A stretch of DNA of 64,000 bases from Anniella stebbinsi (GCA_029215795.1 JARDYH010000001.1:296986654-297050653), one strand, 5' to 3'; shown: positions 32,868-46,569, counted from the stretch's first letter. Translations and numbers: made by a program. The notes: generated by a model from the sequence alone, not told the origin.

Positions 32868-33291
32868 TGACTGGGTTCAGACAACAGGATAACCCATCAT
32901 GGGTTATCGCATCATATTATGGGTTTTTTTTTAACCCAGGGTGGGTTATTTTGCTGAAATAACCCACGCAAATAACAATGTGTGGAGTGGGGTACTTATA
33001 CCACTGTTATTTATTTCCATCAGCTATAGAGTCACTAAGCATGAGTGGTCAAAGTGGTGGCTGCTGCTCTACTCGAGCCAGCAGAACTCTAGCAACAAGG
33101 GATGATATGATTCAAGCTGGAGGACTGAGAGGAGGAAGGAGTGCAGGAGTCAATTAATAATCCACTCACAGTTGCTTATAACCAATTCATGGTTGGTTAT
33201 TTCCCTGATCATGTGGGGAGTACCTGCAAAATAACCAATTGTGAGTTGACCGTTAACCCACTGTTGACTAGCGCTGCGTCGAAATGTGGCC
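32868..33291. mobile_element. MITE, GGTTCAGACAACA family
   Basis: The left end GACTGGGTTCAGACAACAGG leads into repeated AACCCA / TGGGTTAT segments. The right end CACTGTTGACTAGCGCTGCG to TGTGGCC resembles the right end of the copy at 48680-48894. A 3-bp ATT may flank it. The interior consists of inverted TGGGTTATT/AATAACCCA pieces without coding capacity. Confidence 0.5.
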
Positions 33292-33308
33292 ATTTTCTTG
33301 CTGTGAGA

Positions 33309-34771
33309 AAATATTATTATTTATTATTATTATATATTACATTTCTATACCACGCCATAGCCAAAGCTCTCTGGGAAGTTTACATAAGATTAAAACAATT
33401 AAAAATGATATAAAAAATTTTAAACCATAAAAACGTACAGTATACACAAAAACATACATCTTAAAACAACTATAAACAACTATAAGCTGTCAGCCAAACC
33501 TAAAAACAGATCCGGGATCGGTTAAATTCATCACATATTGCTAAATGCCTGGGAAAAGAGAAAAGTCTTGACCTGGCGCCAAAAATATTGCAATGTTGGT
33601 GCTCGGCGGGCCTCGTCAGAAAGATCATTCCATAATTGGGGGGCCACCACAGAGAAGGCCCTCTCCCTTCCTGCCATCTTCCAAGCATCCCTCGGAGTAG
33701 CACCCAGAGGAGGACCTTAGATGCTGAGCGTAGTGTACAAGTTCATGTCTGGAAAGATGTTCCTTCAGGTATTGTGGTCCTGAGCTATGTAAGGCTTTAC
33801 AGGTTAGAACCAGTACCTTGAATCGGGCTCAGAAACATAGAGGCAGCCAATGCAAGCAGGCCAGAGTCGGTCTTATACGTTTGAACCTCCAGGTCCCTGT
33901 TATCAATCTGGCTGCTGCTTTTTGCACAAGCTGCAGCTTCTGAACCATCTTGAAAGGCAGCCCCACATAGAGTGCACTGCAGTAATCTAACTTGGAGGTT
34001 ACTAGAGCATAGACAACTGAAGCTAGGTTATCCCTGCCTAGGTAGGGGCATAGCTGGGCCACCAACCAAAGTTGGTAGAAGGTATTCTGTGCCACCTGAG
34101 CCTCAAGTGCCAGAGATAGTTCTAGGAGAACCCCCAAGCTACGAACTTGCTCCTTCAGGGGGAGTGTAACCCCATCCAGAACAGGTTGAATGCCCTCCAT
34201 CCGGGCAGAAGAACCACCCACTAATAGCATCTGGATTGAGTTTCAGTTTATTAGCTGTCATCCAGTCCATTGTCAAAGCCAGGCACTGGTTCAGTACATC
34301 CACCTGATGAAGATGAGAAGGAGAAATAGAGCTGCATGTCATAAGAATACTAGATGAATGCACTCCAAAACTCCGGATGACCGCACTCAACAGTTTCATG
34401 GAGATGGTGTACAGCATGAGGGACAAACCAGACCCCTGTGGAATCCCGTACTGGAGAATCCACAGGACCGAGCAATATTCCCCAAGCACCACCTTCTGGA
34501 GACAACCTACCAAGTAGGAGTGGAACCTCTGCAATGCTGTACCTCCACTTCCAACGCAGACAATTGTCCCAGAAGGATACCATAGTCAATGGTATCAAAA
34601 GCCACTGAGAGATCAAGGGGAATCAACAGTCACACTTCCCCTGACTTTCCCCTGACATAGATCATCATTCAGTGACCAAGGCTGTTTTTGTACCAAACCT
34701 AACTGAAACAGATCCAGATAATCGGTCTCATCCAAGAGTGACTGGAGCTGGCTTGCAACCGCCCACTCAAA
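33309..34771 (-). mobile_element. L2-clade LINE, RT and 3' end, frameshifted
   Basis: The 3' end lies at 33309 (ATT-rich tail, then TTTCTATACCACGCCATAGCC). On the minus strand, broken frames give the region after motif A through motif B (a GIPQGSGLSLMLYT form), DYCSALYVGLPFKMV, LQLVQKAAARLITG and LHWLPLCF. The YADD box is not preserved. The 5' side extends to about 34771 before being cut by truncation. The 3' UTR places it in the GGGCGGTATA family. Confidence 0.85.
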
Positions 34772-34794
34772 TATGGCTTATTAAGCCCAGAAAA

Positions 34795-34878
34795 CCTGAA
34801 TTGATATTTCTGCAGGGGGTTGAACTCAATAGCCTTATAGGCCCCTTGCAACTCTACTATTCTATGATTCTATGAACT
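34795..34878 (+). mobile_element. CR1 LINE extreme 3' end
   Basis: GGGGGTTGAACTCAATAGCC and GCCCCTTGCAACTCTACTAT lead into the terminal ATTCTATGATTCTATGA repeat that defines CR1 3' ends. It abuts the 5' side of the L2 above. Confidence 0.85.
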
Positions 34879-36636
34879 CTGATTTGAATGGCAATATCCT
34901 GCAGATAATATTTTCTCTCTTTAATAGGGAGGAATATATTATTTTTCCATACAGTATATTGAAAATGATACACAATAAAGTGACTGATTAACTGATATTT
35001 TTTTAAAGGAATAAGCTGTATTTAGAAAAATCCTGACGTACTGACAACAGTTCAGAGATGACAAAATAAAAAAGAGGTAGAAAAAAGTCAGCCCAAATTA
35101 AAATAACCTTTATATTAAAACAATTAATTAAAAACATTCAATTTCAGCATAAGATATTATGCTGCTAAGTTTCCAACCTTGGCTAAATGAATGAGACTAG
35201 GCCAAGAAATAGAATACTTCCATCAGCAACTTTTCTTTTCTTCATGAATTGCCCTTCCTTTACTGGCTAATAACACACATTAAGCCTACCCTTTGAACTT
35301 AGAGATGGTTAAGAATAATTGGAGATTGCTACTGTATAGGTATTGAAACCAGGATTTGAAGTTGGCTTCACATTCATGGTTAATAGAAAACCCTTATTAG
35401 CATCAGCCATAGTCAATGTTACTTACTGACATAAGCAATTGCAATGGCTGTTATTCATTTCTATGGCAGAAAGTTATGGGGAGAAAAGATTCTGTTCCCA
35501 TCAATACTTCATTTTCTATTATAGAAAAGAACCACTGCCGCTCACTTCTGTAAGCAAGAAATAATGGGGTACACTTAAGGACATAGACGGGGGTCATAGA
35601 AAAACCTTCCCACAACCTTGACTTCTCTGGGCAGTGTGGATGCATCCCACAGGAGGGCACAGGACACTGGGCAGGATGCAAGACTGTCACTGCACTCCCG
35701 CTCAATTTTCTGTACAAGCAGGACCCACCACTCAGGCAACATAAAACTAGTGGCGAAAAAAGCAACCCTGGAAACAAACAAAAATTCTTATTCCTCAATC
35801 AGGACAGGTAAGTTGAGCTTCCTTCTTCAAGCTCCGCTAACCTGCCCCATTTCAGAAATGAGAATTTACGCTCTTTCTGGCTGCCTTTGAAACTGCTTGC
35901 TTGCCATTGCACTAGTGGTGCATCCCACTAGCATGGGGAAAAGATTGGATACAACCCATTGGAAGTCTAATGTGAGCAACAAATGAAAACACAGTCACAG
36001 GCAATGACAATTGAGATTCATCCACAGAGAGCTAATTGCAATCAGCATAGGAGTCTCATTAGCATAAGAACAAAATAATTAATCCTTGCAAATGGCATGA
36101 AATATTTCTTTCTGTCATTCTCAGTTTATCAGTGAATGAATACATGAAAAATAAAACTTCCTGCATGTTCAAACCAGCATATCAGATAAAAACCTAAGCA
36201 AGAATCTTCTCGTTTACATGCTCTATTACAATGTTTGGACATTAAAACATTTGATTCACCCTCATCTGCAGCATGAACTGATACAATCCAGCAACAGTGA
36301 TATAAACAATAAGTTTAGCTCTGTAGAGGAGTATATCCCCCTCCATTAACAGCTCACAAAAGTAGCTCACTCCCATGTCATCATGTCAAGGAAATCATAG
36401 AATTCCACAAATCAATTTTCATGAGCAGGCTACAGGATGACTGACACTTTCTTATATTTTAATTTCATAAGTATTTTAAAAATATGTTATAGTCAGAAGG
36501 CAACTGGCCAAGTATGTACATGCTTACAGATTCTTATTTTATTACTCCTTTTATACAACAAGAGTAGTGCTTATTCCCAAGTAAATATGTTTAGCATAGA
36601 AGCACTCCATTTTATTCCAGCAGTCATGATGGTACT
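34879..36636. other. Unrecognised sequence
   Basis: No clear gene or repeat was seen. Frames around 35450-35890 overlap in several phases and show no known domain. Confidence 0.35.
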
Positions 36637-36840
36637 ATTTATTTATTTGTTACATTTATATCCCGCCTTTTTCCTCCTTGAGGAATCCAAAGCAGCGAAC
36701 ATAATTCTCCTCTTGTCCATTTTATCCTTACAACAACCCTGTGAGGTAGGTTGGGCTGAGAGACTGTGACTGGCCCAAAGTCACCCAGTGAGCTTCCATG
36801 GCCCAGTCCAACACTCTAACCACTATACCACACTGGATCT
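36637..36840 (-). mobile_element. Sauria SINE
   Basis: Read on the minus strand it begins AGATCCAGTGTGGTATAGTG, with the A-box-like TAGTGGTTAGAG. It continues through the GGTGACTTTGGGCCAGTCAC body and ends in the Bov-B-like GGATATAAATGTAACAAATA tail. The segment around the B box is shortened. Confidence 0.88.
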
Positions 36841-39800
36841 CATGACTGAAGTGATCTAAGCGAAAATGAGTTTAAAATATGAAACTGAATATGCTCAACG
36901 TATTTCCTTTTTTTAAATCAGGGTTAGCAAACAGCATTCATTTTCTTTGTTCTAATGTTTCAGGAATGCAGAAGCAGTTGTAACACATGCAACAGGGAAG
37001 GGGGGCAGCAAAAGAAATATTGCAAAAAGTCACATGGCCATCTGAACACCTCCACCCTGGGGAAACCATTAATTCCAAGGTCTAAAATTACCTAACTGCA
37101 CCAGTGATGAAAGTAAAGAAAGCCAGGGAAAATAATAAATGAACCAGCTCTTAAAAGGAACACTAACTCAATGTAATTAGAATAGCGGCATTGGTTCTAA
37201 GGTGGCTCACAGCATTCAGTACTAATGTATGTTCTCCACTCCAGGGATAAGCTCTACAAAACAGTTCTGCAAGTTTGCACTGTGGTTCTGCTTAAACCAA
37301 AGCATTGTGATGTCATCAACACACCTCCACAGAACGCTCAAAGCAGATTTGCAATCATTTTTAAAATGCTTGTGCACATGTGCTACTTTAAAATCATTTG
37401 TAAAGGCAAAAAGAGTTCCTTAAGCTTGAGTAGAGAGGCAAGACCGGCAGATGACTCAGCAGACAACTTGCTGATATGTGAAATAAATGGCAAAACTAGA
37501 CTCACACTAGAATTGCTCTTTAAATACCTTGCATGTTCTCATCTTTGTTTTTGCAATGGAAAGCTGAGTAATGAGTCCTGTAGTGGTACAGTCCTCCTGT
37601 GTGACTGTGCCACCAGAGTGTTCATATGTTGAGTCAATATTTGCAATCACCTCTGTGTAAAATGTGGGCAAATCTTCCTTATCTGCATTACCTTGTTCCA
37701 GCTATAGGAAATTCAGTTAATCAAATGCCTTCAAGAGAATTCTGGATTAAAATATGGGATTCCAAAAGCCAAAGCAATTCAGCTTAGCCTGTTGAAACAA
37801 GAAGAATTAAAATGCTTACTGACCCCACCTCTCTGTCCAGTGGTGTACTCACAGGGATCCAGGACTCACAGGGATTCAGGGCCGACACTTCTTGATTAGC
37901 AAGGAGGCTGCTGTCATCTTTGACCCCAACAGGTTTCCCTGTTCCCTCTGAGCTTAGCTGCAATCCTAGCTGAGGGGAAATAAATTTCCCATGCAATAAT
38001 ATATTCTTTTCTATTGTAATGCAAAGTGGTTTGAAGTGGGTTGGTCTTGAATGAGCAATAAAAGATCTGTTTACTTTACAAAAGACCAGCTCCTGATGAA
38101 GATGGGAACTGCTAGAACTGGTTTCCTGATATGGATCGACACAGCTGCATGGCGATTGCCATGATGACCGCCTCCACTGCAAAATTTACCACTATACCAC
38201 TACCTCTGTTGTGTCCCCTTCACCAGCCCCATTGCCCACCATGCAATGGAAGGTTAACAGTCTGCAGCAGAGAGCCTGCTATACTCATGCAATTTAGAAT
38301 GCTGGTGTACAAGGGGAGCGCATGAATAGAGCTATAATCTTAGACCCAGACTAGATATTGTGATAAATGCACCATTTATTTTCTTTTATTAACAGCAGAC
38401 ACTATCCCAATTGAAATTACCACACACACAAACTGATACACACACAACCTGCCCTTCCAGAAACTAGTGTTTCTGCTTGTTGTTTCCACTGTTTCCCCCT
38501 GGAACCATGACATCGTGGCTGCTAGTGTGAGCGCACTGGGGCCACTGGGCTTGGGCTGTCCATGCAAGGGCTTTGTTAGATACTACCTTATTGTGTCAAA
38601 TTCTCGCTATCTGGGTTGCCAGGAAATAACTTAAACATTAGGAGTACAATTTGAATCCATTATCCTGAGGAAGAAATATGCAAATCCTCCATTTTCAGAT
38701 TTTTCTAGTAATCACAGTATGTTGAACTATACATGAAACGTATTTCAGGACTCCAATTTGTTGCCTAGTACCCTAATAATTTTGTTATCCCTGTGGGTAA
38801 CACAGTGAATGACTGAGTGACAGACTGGTCTCATCTATCTATACCTGCAGGCCTTCTGGGAAGGGACGGGGGGAGAATCTCGGGCCTTACAGCTTCCGGG
38901 GTCATCCCCCAGGGTGCACACACCAACCAGCATGACATTCCGGAAGTAAAGAGGGATGTTCCAGATTGGCTTTTTTTTTTCTAAGAAGAGGAGACATTTG
39001 CAGAATTGTGTGAGCATGATCCAGTGCCAAAATAAGTTTTCTTTTTAAAAAAAATAACCAGGAAACTCAGCACGGAAAAGCACCGACAGTCATCCCAGCA
39101 ATGTGAAATTGCTCCCCCCCAGCCCCAGAGCCACCCCACACAGCTCCATGACCATTTCAAGAGCCCCACTACTTGCAGGGAGGAGGGAGGACACAGGAAC
39201 ACGTGCCACACCGCCCGCAGTCCTCAGGGTTGTCCCGGAACCATGGGAAAAATCAGGGTAACTGCAGTCCCAGTTATCCTGCGACAACTGACGTAGTTCC
39301 TGGTTGACCCTGGGAACAGCTATGTGTCATTTGGATGCACAGGGACGACCAGAGCCGACCCCAGGATAAATGGCTGGTGTAGACATGCCCAGTGAGTGAG
39401 TAGTCAGTGATGCCCAAACATTTTTATACGCAATACTTAATTTCCTGCATCACAGTATCTAACCCAGTTGTCTCCCTTACACTGGGTCAGTGACATAATT
39501 TACAGGAGGGAACTACAGAAATCATTATTGCTGTCAATAACAGTTACATCAACGTGTATATGTTTACTTTGAAATGCAATTCAACAAAAGAGCCCCTAGA
39601 GTAGCTATAAAGAGCTTCTTCAAAGAGAACAAAGTATGTTTTGTATAAGGCTCAAGCCAAGTCTAGGGGAGAGATAAAATTATGTACACTCGTAACAGTT
39701 AAATGACAATACAATTTTATATCTCAACTCCAAAGTGAAAAGTTGGCTGTTGATCCTTTTTGGGAGAAATCTCATTAAAATTACAGTAAACACACGTTGT

Positions 39801-41917
39801 ATATGATAGAATTAAAGGTTAGGACAGAACAAAAGTAAGTAATATGATTAGAATAGCAACTGAGATCAATCACACAAGTAAATGAGTTTGGAACAGAAAC
39901 AAGATAAGCAAGATAAGAAACACAAAGGCCAATAAGTAAAATTCTGCAGTTCTCAATGCAAGATAAAGTAAGAAGCAGAGCCAACATTTCTGTAGAATTA
40001 ATTTATATCCATTTTGGAAACTCAATAAGGTTGGTTGATTTGGTGTCTACAGATTCATTCATGAGTATTGGTGGTGGGGAAAGATTGTGCATTAAATACG
40101 TCTTCGGGAATTTTCGATGGACATTCTTGCTGGTTTTGGATATGAGAGAGCTAAAGCATCCATAAAACGAAAACTCAAGAATATGAGCTTCCAAGAACTG
40201 AAAGCCTCTTCTGTCAGAACTCGCTCCCAACATATTTGGGATTGGATAATTGAAAATTCTGTCAGATTAATATGTACTTAAACTTTCTTACTCTGCCTAA
40301 ATTTCAAAGACCTTTTATATTGGTGCAATGGCCTGATCACAATCTCTTTGTCTGCCACATGGTGAATTCAAAGTAGGGGAAGAGCGGAAGAAAAAATATC
40401 ATATGCATAGGGGCCTAGCTCTATGAATGTGTATATTTAAGTGTAAATGCAGACACACGCAAACATTATTTCATCCTAGTAAATGAAGCCGGAACTCAGC
40501 AAGTACAGAACTTTTATTCCAGATGCAACTGGGTAGTAACCCTCTTCCAAATCTAAACTGAAGAGGCAACAGAACTCCCACAATCCAATATTCCATGCCA
40601 TGATCGCTTGACGTTTTCTGTGCTAGCAAGCCAGTCTCTATTATGACATAGACATCATGCCCAAGTTTTGACATTTAATAGCAAAGATGTCCCATTTTCA
40701 TATATTTCTAGTAGACATGTTTCTTCAGCTAGATGGTTGAAAGTAGTTGCCTCACATTTCTAGACAGAGATTTACACATTTCTCCCTTTTAGACATTTTC
40801 AGTGATCAGCAAGTCTTGGGCTACATGTGGACCAAATTTCCACTTTTTGGATAGCTTGAAAGTACCGTAAGAATTTTTGGGTATACTTTACCTTCTGTTT
40901 TGTGGTAGAGATGTACAAATGTTCCATTTTTAGGAATCACGGAGTAATATACCAAATTTCAGGAATCCAGTTATTTGGGACACCTAAGTATCTTTTTATA
41001 GAGAATATTTTATATATAAAAAACAACAACAATCCAGATTGGAAATTTAAATAAAGATATTTTATCCCCAGTGACAGACAGGATAATCCTCCAACAGACA
41101 GAAAAATCTAATTAGTTACACACATAGTCTAAGATTAATATAAAGCTCTAAAAATATACTAATACAGAGGTTTACAAATTGGATATTTTGTATCAATCTA
41201 TGCCACTTAAACTCTTCACAGGGCATCTATAGTTCCCTGTACATGATGATACTGAAGCCCATGTGCCTGTTCTTTAAGAAACTTCTACAGAAAGTAAAGA
41301 TCAGAAGTTGGAGTTAGAAACAAGAGAATGGCTATAGCTGAAAAGGTCTGAGACAGGCATTGTTGTCAAATATTCAACAACATTAGATGATTTAAGGTGT
41401 TATTTTATAACTTAAGTTTCAAGTGTATTTGTGTTGGGTGTGTGGCAGAGAATAACATGCATATGCTAATTCAGCACAATACACTACAAAGTCAGGGAAG
41501 GAATCAATTAAGAACTGTGAATACCGTATAAAACAAAGCCTCTCTCTGTTTGCAGGTTTTTGAATGCCTTCTGTAAATATGAAACCAAAAAAGGGTTTAC
41601 ACTCACAGAAAAGAGTGTAAAAGTCTCCAGACCTTTATTGGGAAATATGGCTTTGCATAAAGAAATAGACATATTTCACTTTTTATTATATTTTATGTTC
41701 TCATTTAATAAGTTACACCGGATATAGACGTGTGTGTATATATATACTACGTACATGTTTGGATTTTTTTATCTTTAAACAACCAAGCTTATTTTTCCCG
41801 AGGTGTTTCATAAAGGAATAACAACTTGCATTTTGTCAAGAACGGTGAAATAGGCTACATAAACAGTGCAAATAATAATTTAAAAATAATTTTAAATAGT
41901 AAAGTAAAATAGGCAAG
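36841..41917. other. Long quiet stretch without recognised genes
   Basis: Apart from the candidate element at 38828-39390, I recognise no exon, LINE or SINE in these 5 kb. The 135-codon frame at 37225-37632 has no domain and no relative elsewhere in the window. Low repeat density beside a neuronal gene makes this a place where conserved regulatory DNA could lie, but nothing in the sequence alone shows it. Confidence 0.35.
38828..39390. mobile_element. Candidate GC-rich DNA element
   Basis: CTCATCTATCTATACCTGCAGG on the left loosely mirrors GGCTGGTGTAGACATGCCC on the right. The interior is GC-richer than the neighbourhood, with CCCAGGGTGCACAC / CAGGGACGACC-type inverted pieces. No clean target duplication was found. 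Confidence 0.3.
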
Positions 41918-42348
41918 TGGTGGTGCAGTTTTGTGTAATGCACTTTAGATCATAATTCAGGAAGAAACACGCTACTCCTTAATGCATGCAAATGGAGTCT
42001 TTTTTCCTTTCTGGGAGGCACAGAATTCCTCATTCCCATGGTACAGCATTTGAATGCCAAAGCATACACACAAGCTCTTTTGAAGCAATTGAAAGGGCAA
42101 TGTGTTTTTCTGGGAAAACAAAAGAATAGGGAAAGGAGAAGAAAGTGAAACATGAGTACCTTACAAGTCCAAATGGCAAGATATTTTGCAAACAATGATT
42201 TGGCGTTATAAAATGAAAGCAGGTCAGAGCTATCTCCCCAAAACATTTATACAATGATCCTGAACAAAATGGAATGCTTTATTCTGCATTAAAGAGTAAT
42301 GTGCTTCTTCCTGAATTATGACCTGCATTACACAAAACTGCACCACCA
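41918..42348. mobile_element. 431-bp inverted-repeat element with ~66-bp arms
   Basis: The left arm TGGTGGTGCAGTTTTGTGTA through CATAATTCAGGAAGAA (41918-41985) is matched by the inverted right arm (about 42283-42348) with few differences. The ~300-bp middle has no coding signal. The arms look like terminal inverted repeats of an old non-autonomous DNA transposon, but no target duplication is evident. Confidence 0.6.
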
Positions 42349-42724
42349 ATTACCTTTCCAGAATATAAAAATGTCCAAAACCTCAGTGTATTTAAATAAG
42401 ACTATAAAGTTCTTGTTCAATAAATTAACAATGCATAGCTCTATTGATTTCAGTGGACCTGCACTGATCAATTATTTTATTCTGCCCATTCATTTTGCAC
42501 AGATGGCTGACAAGTTAAATAGCACTCATGCTGTTATCAAGAATTGTGTCATATTCAAAACCCAAACATTTTATAGTAAAAAAGGACAGAGCGCGACATG
42601 GAGATTATCAAAAGCTAAATCCTGCTTAGAGCACCATTTCAAATATTTGGTGAAAATGTTTCTTACTAGTGTTAATGATGACTAAATGGTTTGATTAGTC
42701 TTCATAAAATTCTGTGGGCTTCCA

Positions 42725-43875
42725 GATCTATTAGTATCGGTCCATACATTCAGTTTCATTGAGGATGCGGGGGCTGACCCAGCATGATAACTGAGACCTG
42801 GGCAGGCGAGCTGGGTGACCCAGACTTGGCCCATCTCTGCCTGTCCAGCTACTCAGTGCTGCACCAATCCCAGTCAGAGTTTAGCAGGTGGTGTTGCAGT
42901 TATCTACAAGAATTCCACCTCTCACCAGGAAACAAGTCTACCTAGGAACTGGATAAGAGTGTATCTGCTGTTAAGTTAGATAGATAGAACAGGGATACTG
43001 CTGGTGAACTACCCACCTTGTTGCCCAACAACTTCTCTAGCTGAACTGGATTTCTGGTGTGGTGTTGGAAAACCCCAGGAAAGTACCGTAGTCCTGGGGG
43101 ACTTCAACATTCATGCCAGAGCTGCCTTGGCTGGACCAGCTCAGGACTTATGGCCACCATGACAACGATGGAGCATGCCAATACACTGCTGACACAACAC
43201 ATGTGGCAAGCAATACTCTCAATCTGATGTTTGCTGTAGGGAGGAGTGAGCCAGTGGTAGAGAGGGTGAATGTGATTCCATGGTCATGGACAGATCACTC
43301 CCAGGACTGGCTGTAACTAACATCAAGATGCCCCACTCTTGGAGACTTATGGAATCCAAAGGATTCATGAATGCTTTGGATGTTCCTGCCAATGCCCTCA
43401 TCCTATTCTGAAATAGGTAGACAGGTAGAGCTATTAGGACCACATGGAGTAGAAAAACCTCCCTGTCTTTCTGGGACCCCTGAGCAATGAAACAGACTGC
43501 TAAAACACAGGTGGCATAAGTCTCAATCCAAATGTGACCATATAAAGGTGAAAACACATAATCATGCCTACCATGTGGCAGTGGTAGCAATGAAGAGATC
43601 TCAGTTATGGTATTTAAAAAGGTTTTGAAAGCCTACCATTTTTTTAAAAAATGCTGTTCTATTGACTTTAATTTCTGGAAATATTTTCTCATATTAACTG
43701 AATGATATTTAATGTATTCTTTGATTTTTATAGTTGTATTATAATATGAAGTAGTCTGTAGTTTTATTGCAATATATTATATTATAGTTTGTTTTATTTT
43801 AATACTTGTATTATGTTCACTGCCTTCTGCCAACTTTGTCTGGAAAGGTAACTATAAATATTTTAATTAAAAACA
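42725..43875 (+). mobile_element. Old L2-clade LINE: endonuclease joined to 3' end
   Basis: The first part resembles an APE-type endonuclease in broken frames: VVLGDFNIHARAAL (about 43095-43135), a HVASNTLNLMFAV segment, and WSWTDHS (about 43285). After ~43560 it passes to a 3' UTR-like AT-rich stretch ending in CTGCCTTCTGCC.. GGTAACTATAAATATTTTAA. The whole RT is absent, as in the copy at 16436-18412. Confidence 0.7.
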
Positions 43876-43924
43876 AACAAACATGGAAATCCTGGTTAAC
43901 TTAGCTCCAACCAAATAACAAACA

Positions 43925-44130
43925 TTTTATTAATTTATTTTATTTATATCCCTCTCTTCCACACAAGGCACCTAGGAAGGTTAACAACCCATATAAAAGA
44001 GTACAACATATAAACACAATTAAAATAATAACTCTAAAATTGCAAACACATAATAAAATACAATAAATCACCACCAAAACTTATAATACACTTGCCACCA
44101 TCTGATCCAACACCTTGCTCAAAAATGGAA
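43925..44130 (-). mobile_element. LINE 3' end of a third type
   Basis: On the minus strand it ends CCTAGGTGCCTTGTGTGGAA then GAGAGGGATATAAATAAAAT. This tail differs from the two L2 3' UTRs above. The upstream part (44130-44350) may be L2-like but is too decayed to place. Confidence 0.45.
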
Positions 44131-44350
44131 GATGAGACATGAGGCAGTAATTTGATCATAGGAGCTCTCTTGGCAGAATCCAGGCACTCCACTCCACTCA
44201 AAAAATTGCCACTGTTGACCAATACTCATGACCATGTTTGCCTTGCAGGATCATATCCCAAACGAATGGAGCAGAGAAAGCAGCCACTACACACGCAGTG
44301 TTTCACTACAGTCCCCAAGGGCAAAGTATATGTAGTCTCCCCTCCACCAC

Positions 44351-46014
44351 CATGACCATGATGGAGGAAGGCTGAGTTATGAGCACTGGTGGCACCACTG
44401 AGCCTTCTCTCTCTCCTCATTCATCGTCTCACGTGTCTCTCTCTTAGTCTTTTCTCTTTCCTCTTCACATCCTGTTCCAAGAAAAACGACCTCCAGCTCC
44501 ATCTCCTTTGTGTGTTGTGCCAGTGTCTCCTTGTGTGGGAGACCAGTATGTCCTACTGTGGTGGGTGGGAAAGTATTAGAGATACAAGCTCATACAAGAC
44601 ACACTATTCACATGCAGCAAATACCTGCTTCTAGAATGCCTGAGAACTTACAGTAGCAGTGTCATTGCTGGCTGTATGCAGGGGCAAGTGATGTTGGGGT
44701 GCTCCATCACCATGAGTTCATTGGCTCCTTCTATGTCTGTGTTGCAGGTGAGTATTGTTGCTGGCACAGATCCTGCTTGGTTGGCACTGACAGAGTTTCC
44801 AGGATGCTGGTGTGTCTTGTCATTTTTATGACACATTTTTCTGGCTGTTCGTTTTTCCCTCCCCTCCTGGGCTGAGTATGCACTGGTTAAGGTGGCCATT
44901 CTGTTGATGTAACAGCAGCCAATCTCTAATCCTGGCATAATGTGGGTACACAGTTGCTCTCCCAGTGCAGTTCAGGAAGTGCACAAAATGTTCACTTGGT
45001 TATTAAGATGAACAATTCATTTTCCACTCTGATCACATTTTGGTAAGTGCATTAATTTACTCATGTCATCTTAGTAGAAGACAAAGTGAATTAAGGTAAG
45101 TTAAAACAAGAATGTGGGTCAATAATTATTGTTTTTATTAAACCATAATTTATCTTTGAAAAGTAATTAAGGTCAATATCCCATGTGCAACAGCAAGCAG
45201 CTTGCAAAAATTAAAAAGCACAATGTATTACGAGCCATAATGGCCTCAGAAGTTCTTTTTGGATGGATGAATTAATTCTAGCATTCTAGGTTAGATTTCC
45301 CCAAAGATAACTTCTGTAAATTGTGATATTAAAAAAAAATTAAGTCTCTGCTCTACTTCTTTTAATCAGTGTGTTACATAACTGACAGTGTTTTTTCCTG
45401 CTCAAAGTATAATACTCATTTAACCTCAACAATTACAATGTTAAAACCAGCCATCCAGAAAACAGAACTACTTTTAATTCCTTCAGAAAATAATTAATTT
45501 CATACAATACAATTTCCATTATATTAACCAATTCAGTTAGTAAACTAATCAATCTTTTTTAAAAAAATGATTGATGCTAGAGGTGGATGAGTGCTAAAGG
45601 CCATGCTCTCTTCCACCAACACACACACATACAAACAAATACACACAGACACACACACACTTTTGAAAAACTCAACAAAGACTACATGCCTCTTCCAATA
45701 CTCATCTACAAAATAATCTACAGCAGTTACTCCTTGTGGAAATATCTTGTGGGCCCCTTACACTGTGAAGGAGAGGGACAGGTAAAATAAGTGTATGATG
45801 GTGCACACTGTGCATCTTATTCAGTAAGAGTTGGTGCACTATACTCTACATCAATCAAAGTTTACTGAATAAGTCTTCAAACCATTACTGTAGTCTACAT
45901 GCATCTGTGCATGTGTAGCCAGGGATGGAGAGAGAGAGAGAAAGAACTCCATCCCAGCCACCTCCTACAAACATAGCTATTTCCACAGAGAGATGATTTA
46001 TACAGAACGAAATT
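44351..46014. other. Unrecognised sequence
   Basis: It includes a (CA)n-rich stretch at 45618-45662 and a short (GA)n at 45929-45941. No gene was recognised, and the short frames have no domain. Confidence 0.35.
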
Positions 46015-46460
46015 TATTTGTTTGTTTATTATTTATTTAATGTATATACCACGCAACTGGGAGATGTACTCAGTTTACAATCGTAAAAAATCAACAATAA
46101 AATGACCAAAGTAAGAAAATATCAAAATATTAAATATCTAAAACGTTTAAAATATTAAAGAAACTTTTTAATAATCATAGCACTAGATTATTAAATGCCT
46201 CCTGGGAAAGGAAGGTCTTAACTTCGCACATAAACCTTTGCAGTGAAGATGCTAAGGAGATTTCCTTGGGAAGGGCATTTCACAAACTTGGGGGTTGGAG
46301 GGCTATTTTTCCAATGGATTGTATTCAATGGTTGCAGAAAAGGATGCCAGCTTGAGCAACAAAACTTTCCCTTTCCCTTCTCCCACCCCACCCCTGTTAG
46401 CCCGCCTCAAGTGTCTCCAGAGGGTCGGGTGTGGGTTCTGAACAGCATGGGTTATGCTCC
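46015..46460 (-). mobile_element. Old L2-clade LINE 3' part
   Basis: A (TTTA)-rich tail and ATATACCACGCAACTGGG are followed by a decayed C-terminal region. The plus strand shows CCTCCTGGGAAAGGAAGGTC and GGAAGGGCATTTCACAAACTT, like other minus-strand L2 copies. Confidence 0.6.
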
Positions 46461-46569
46461 AAAGTTTAAGATGGGTATGTAACAAACAAGTCACTTAAAA
46501 GCCCAAGGTGAAAATACCTACACAGGTATTGCATTAAGGATATCCACAAATCTTTGCTCAATGACCAAG

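Noticed and set aside
35450..35890. Possible small gene on either strand
   Set aside because: Frames overlap on both strands, lack domains, and show no splice or start context.
37225..37632. 135-codon open frame
   Set aside because: No recognisable domain, no splice context and no support from composition; most likely chance.
42299..42685. 128-codon open frame
   Set aside because: It begins inside the right arm of an inverted-repeat element and has no domain.
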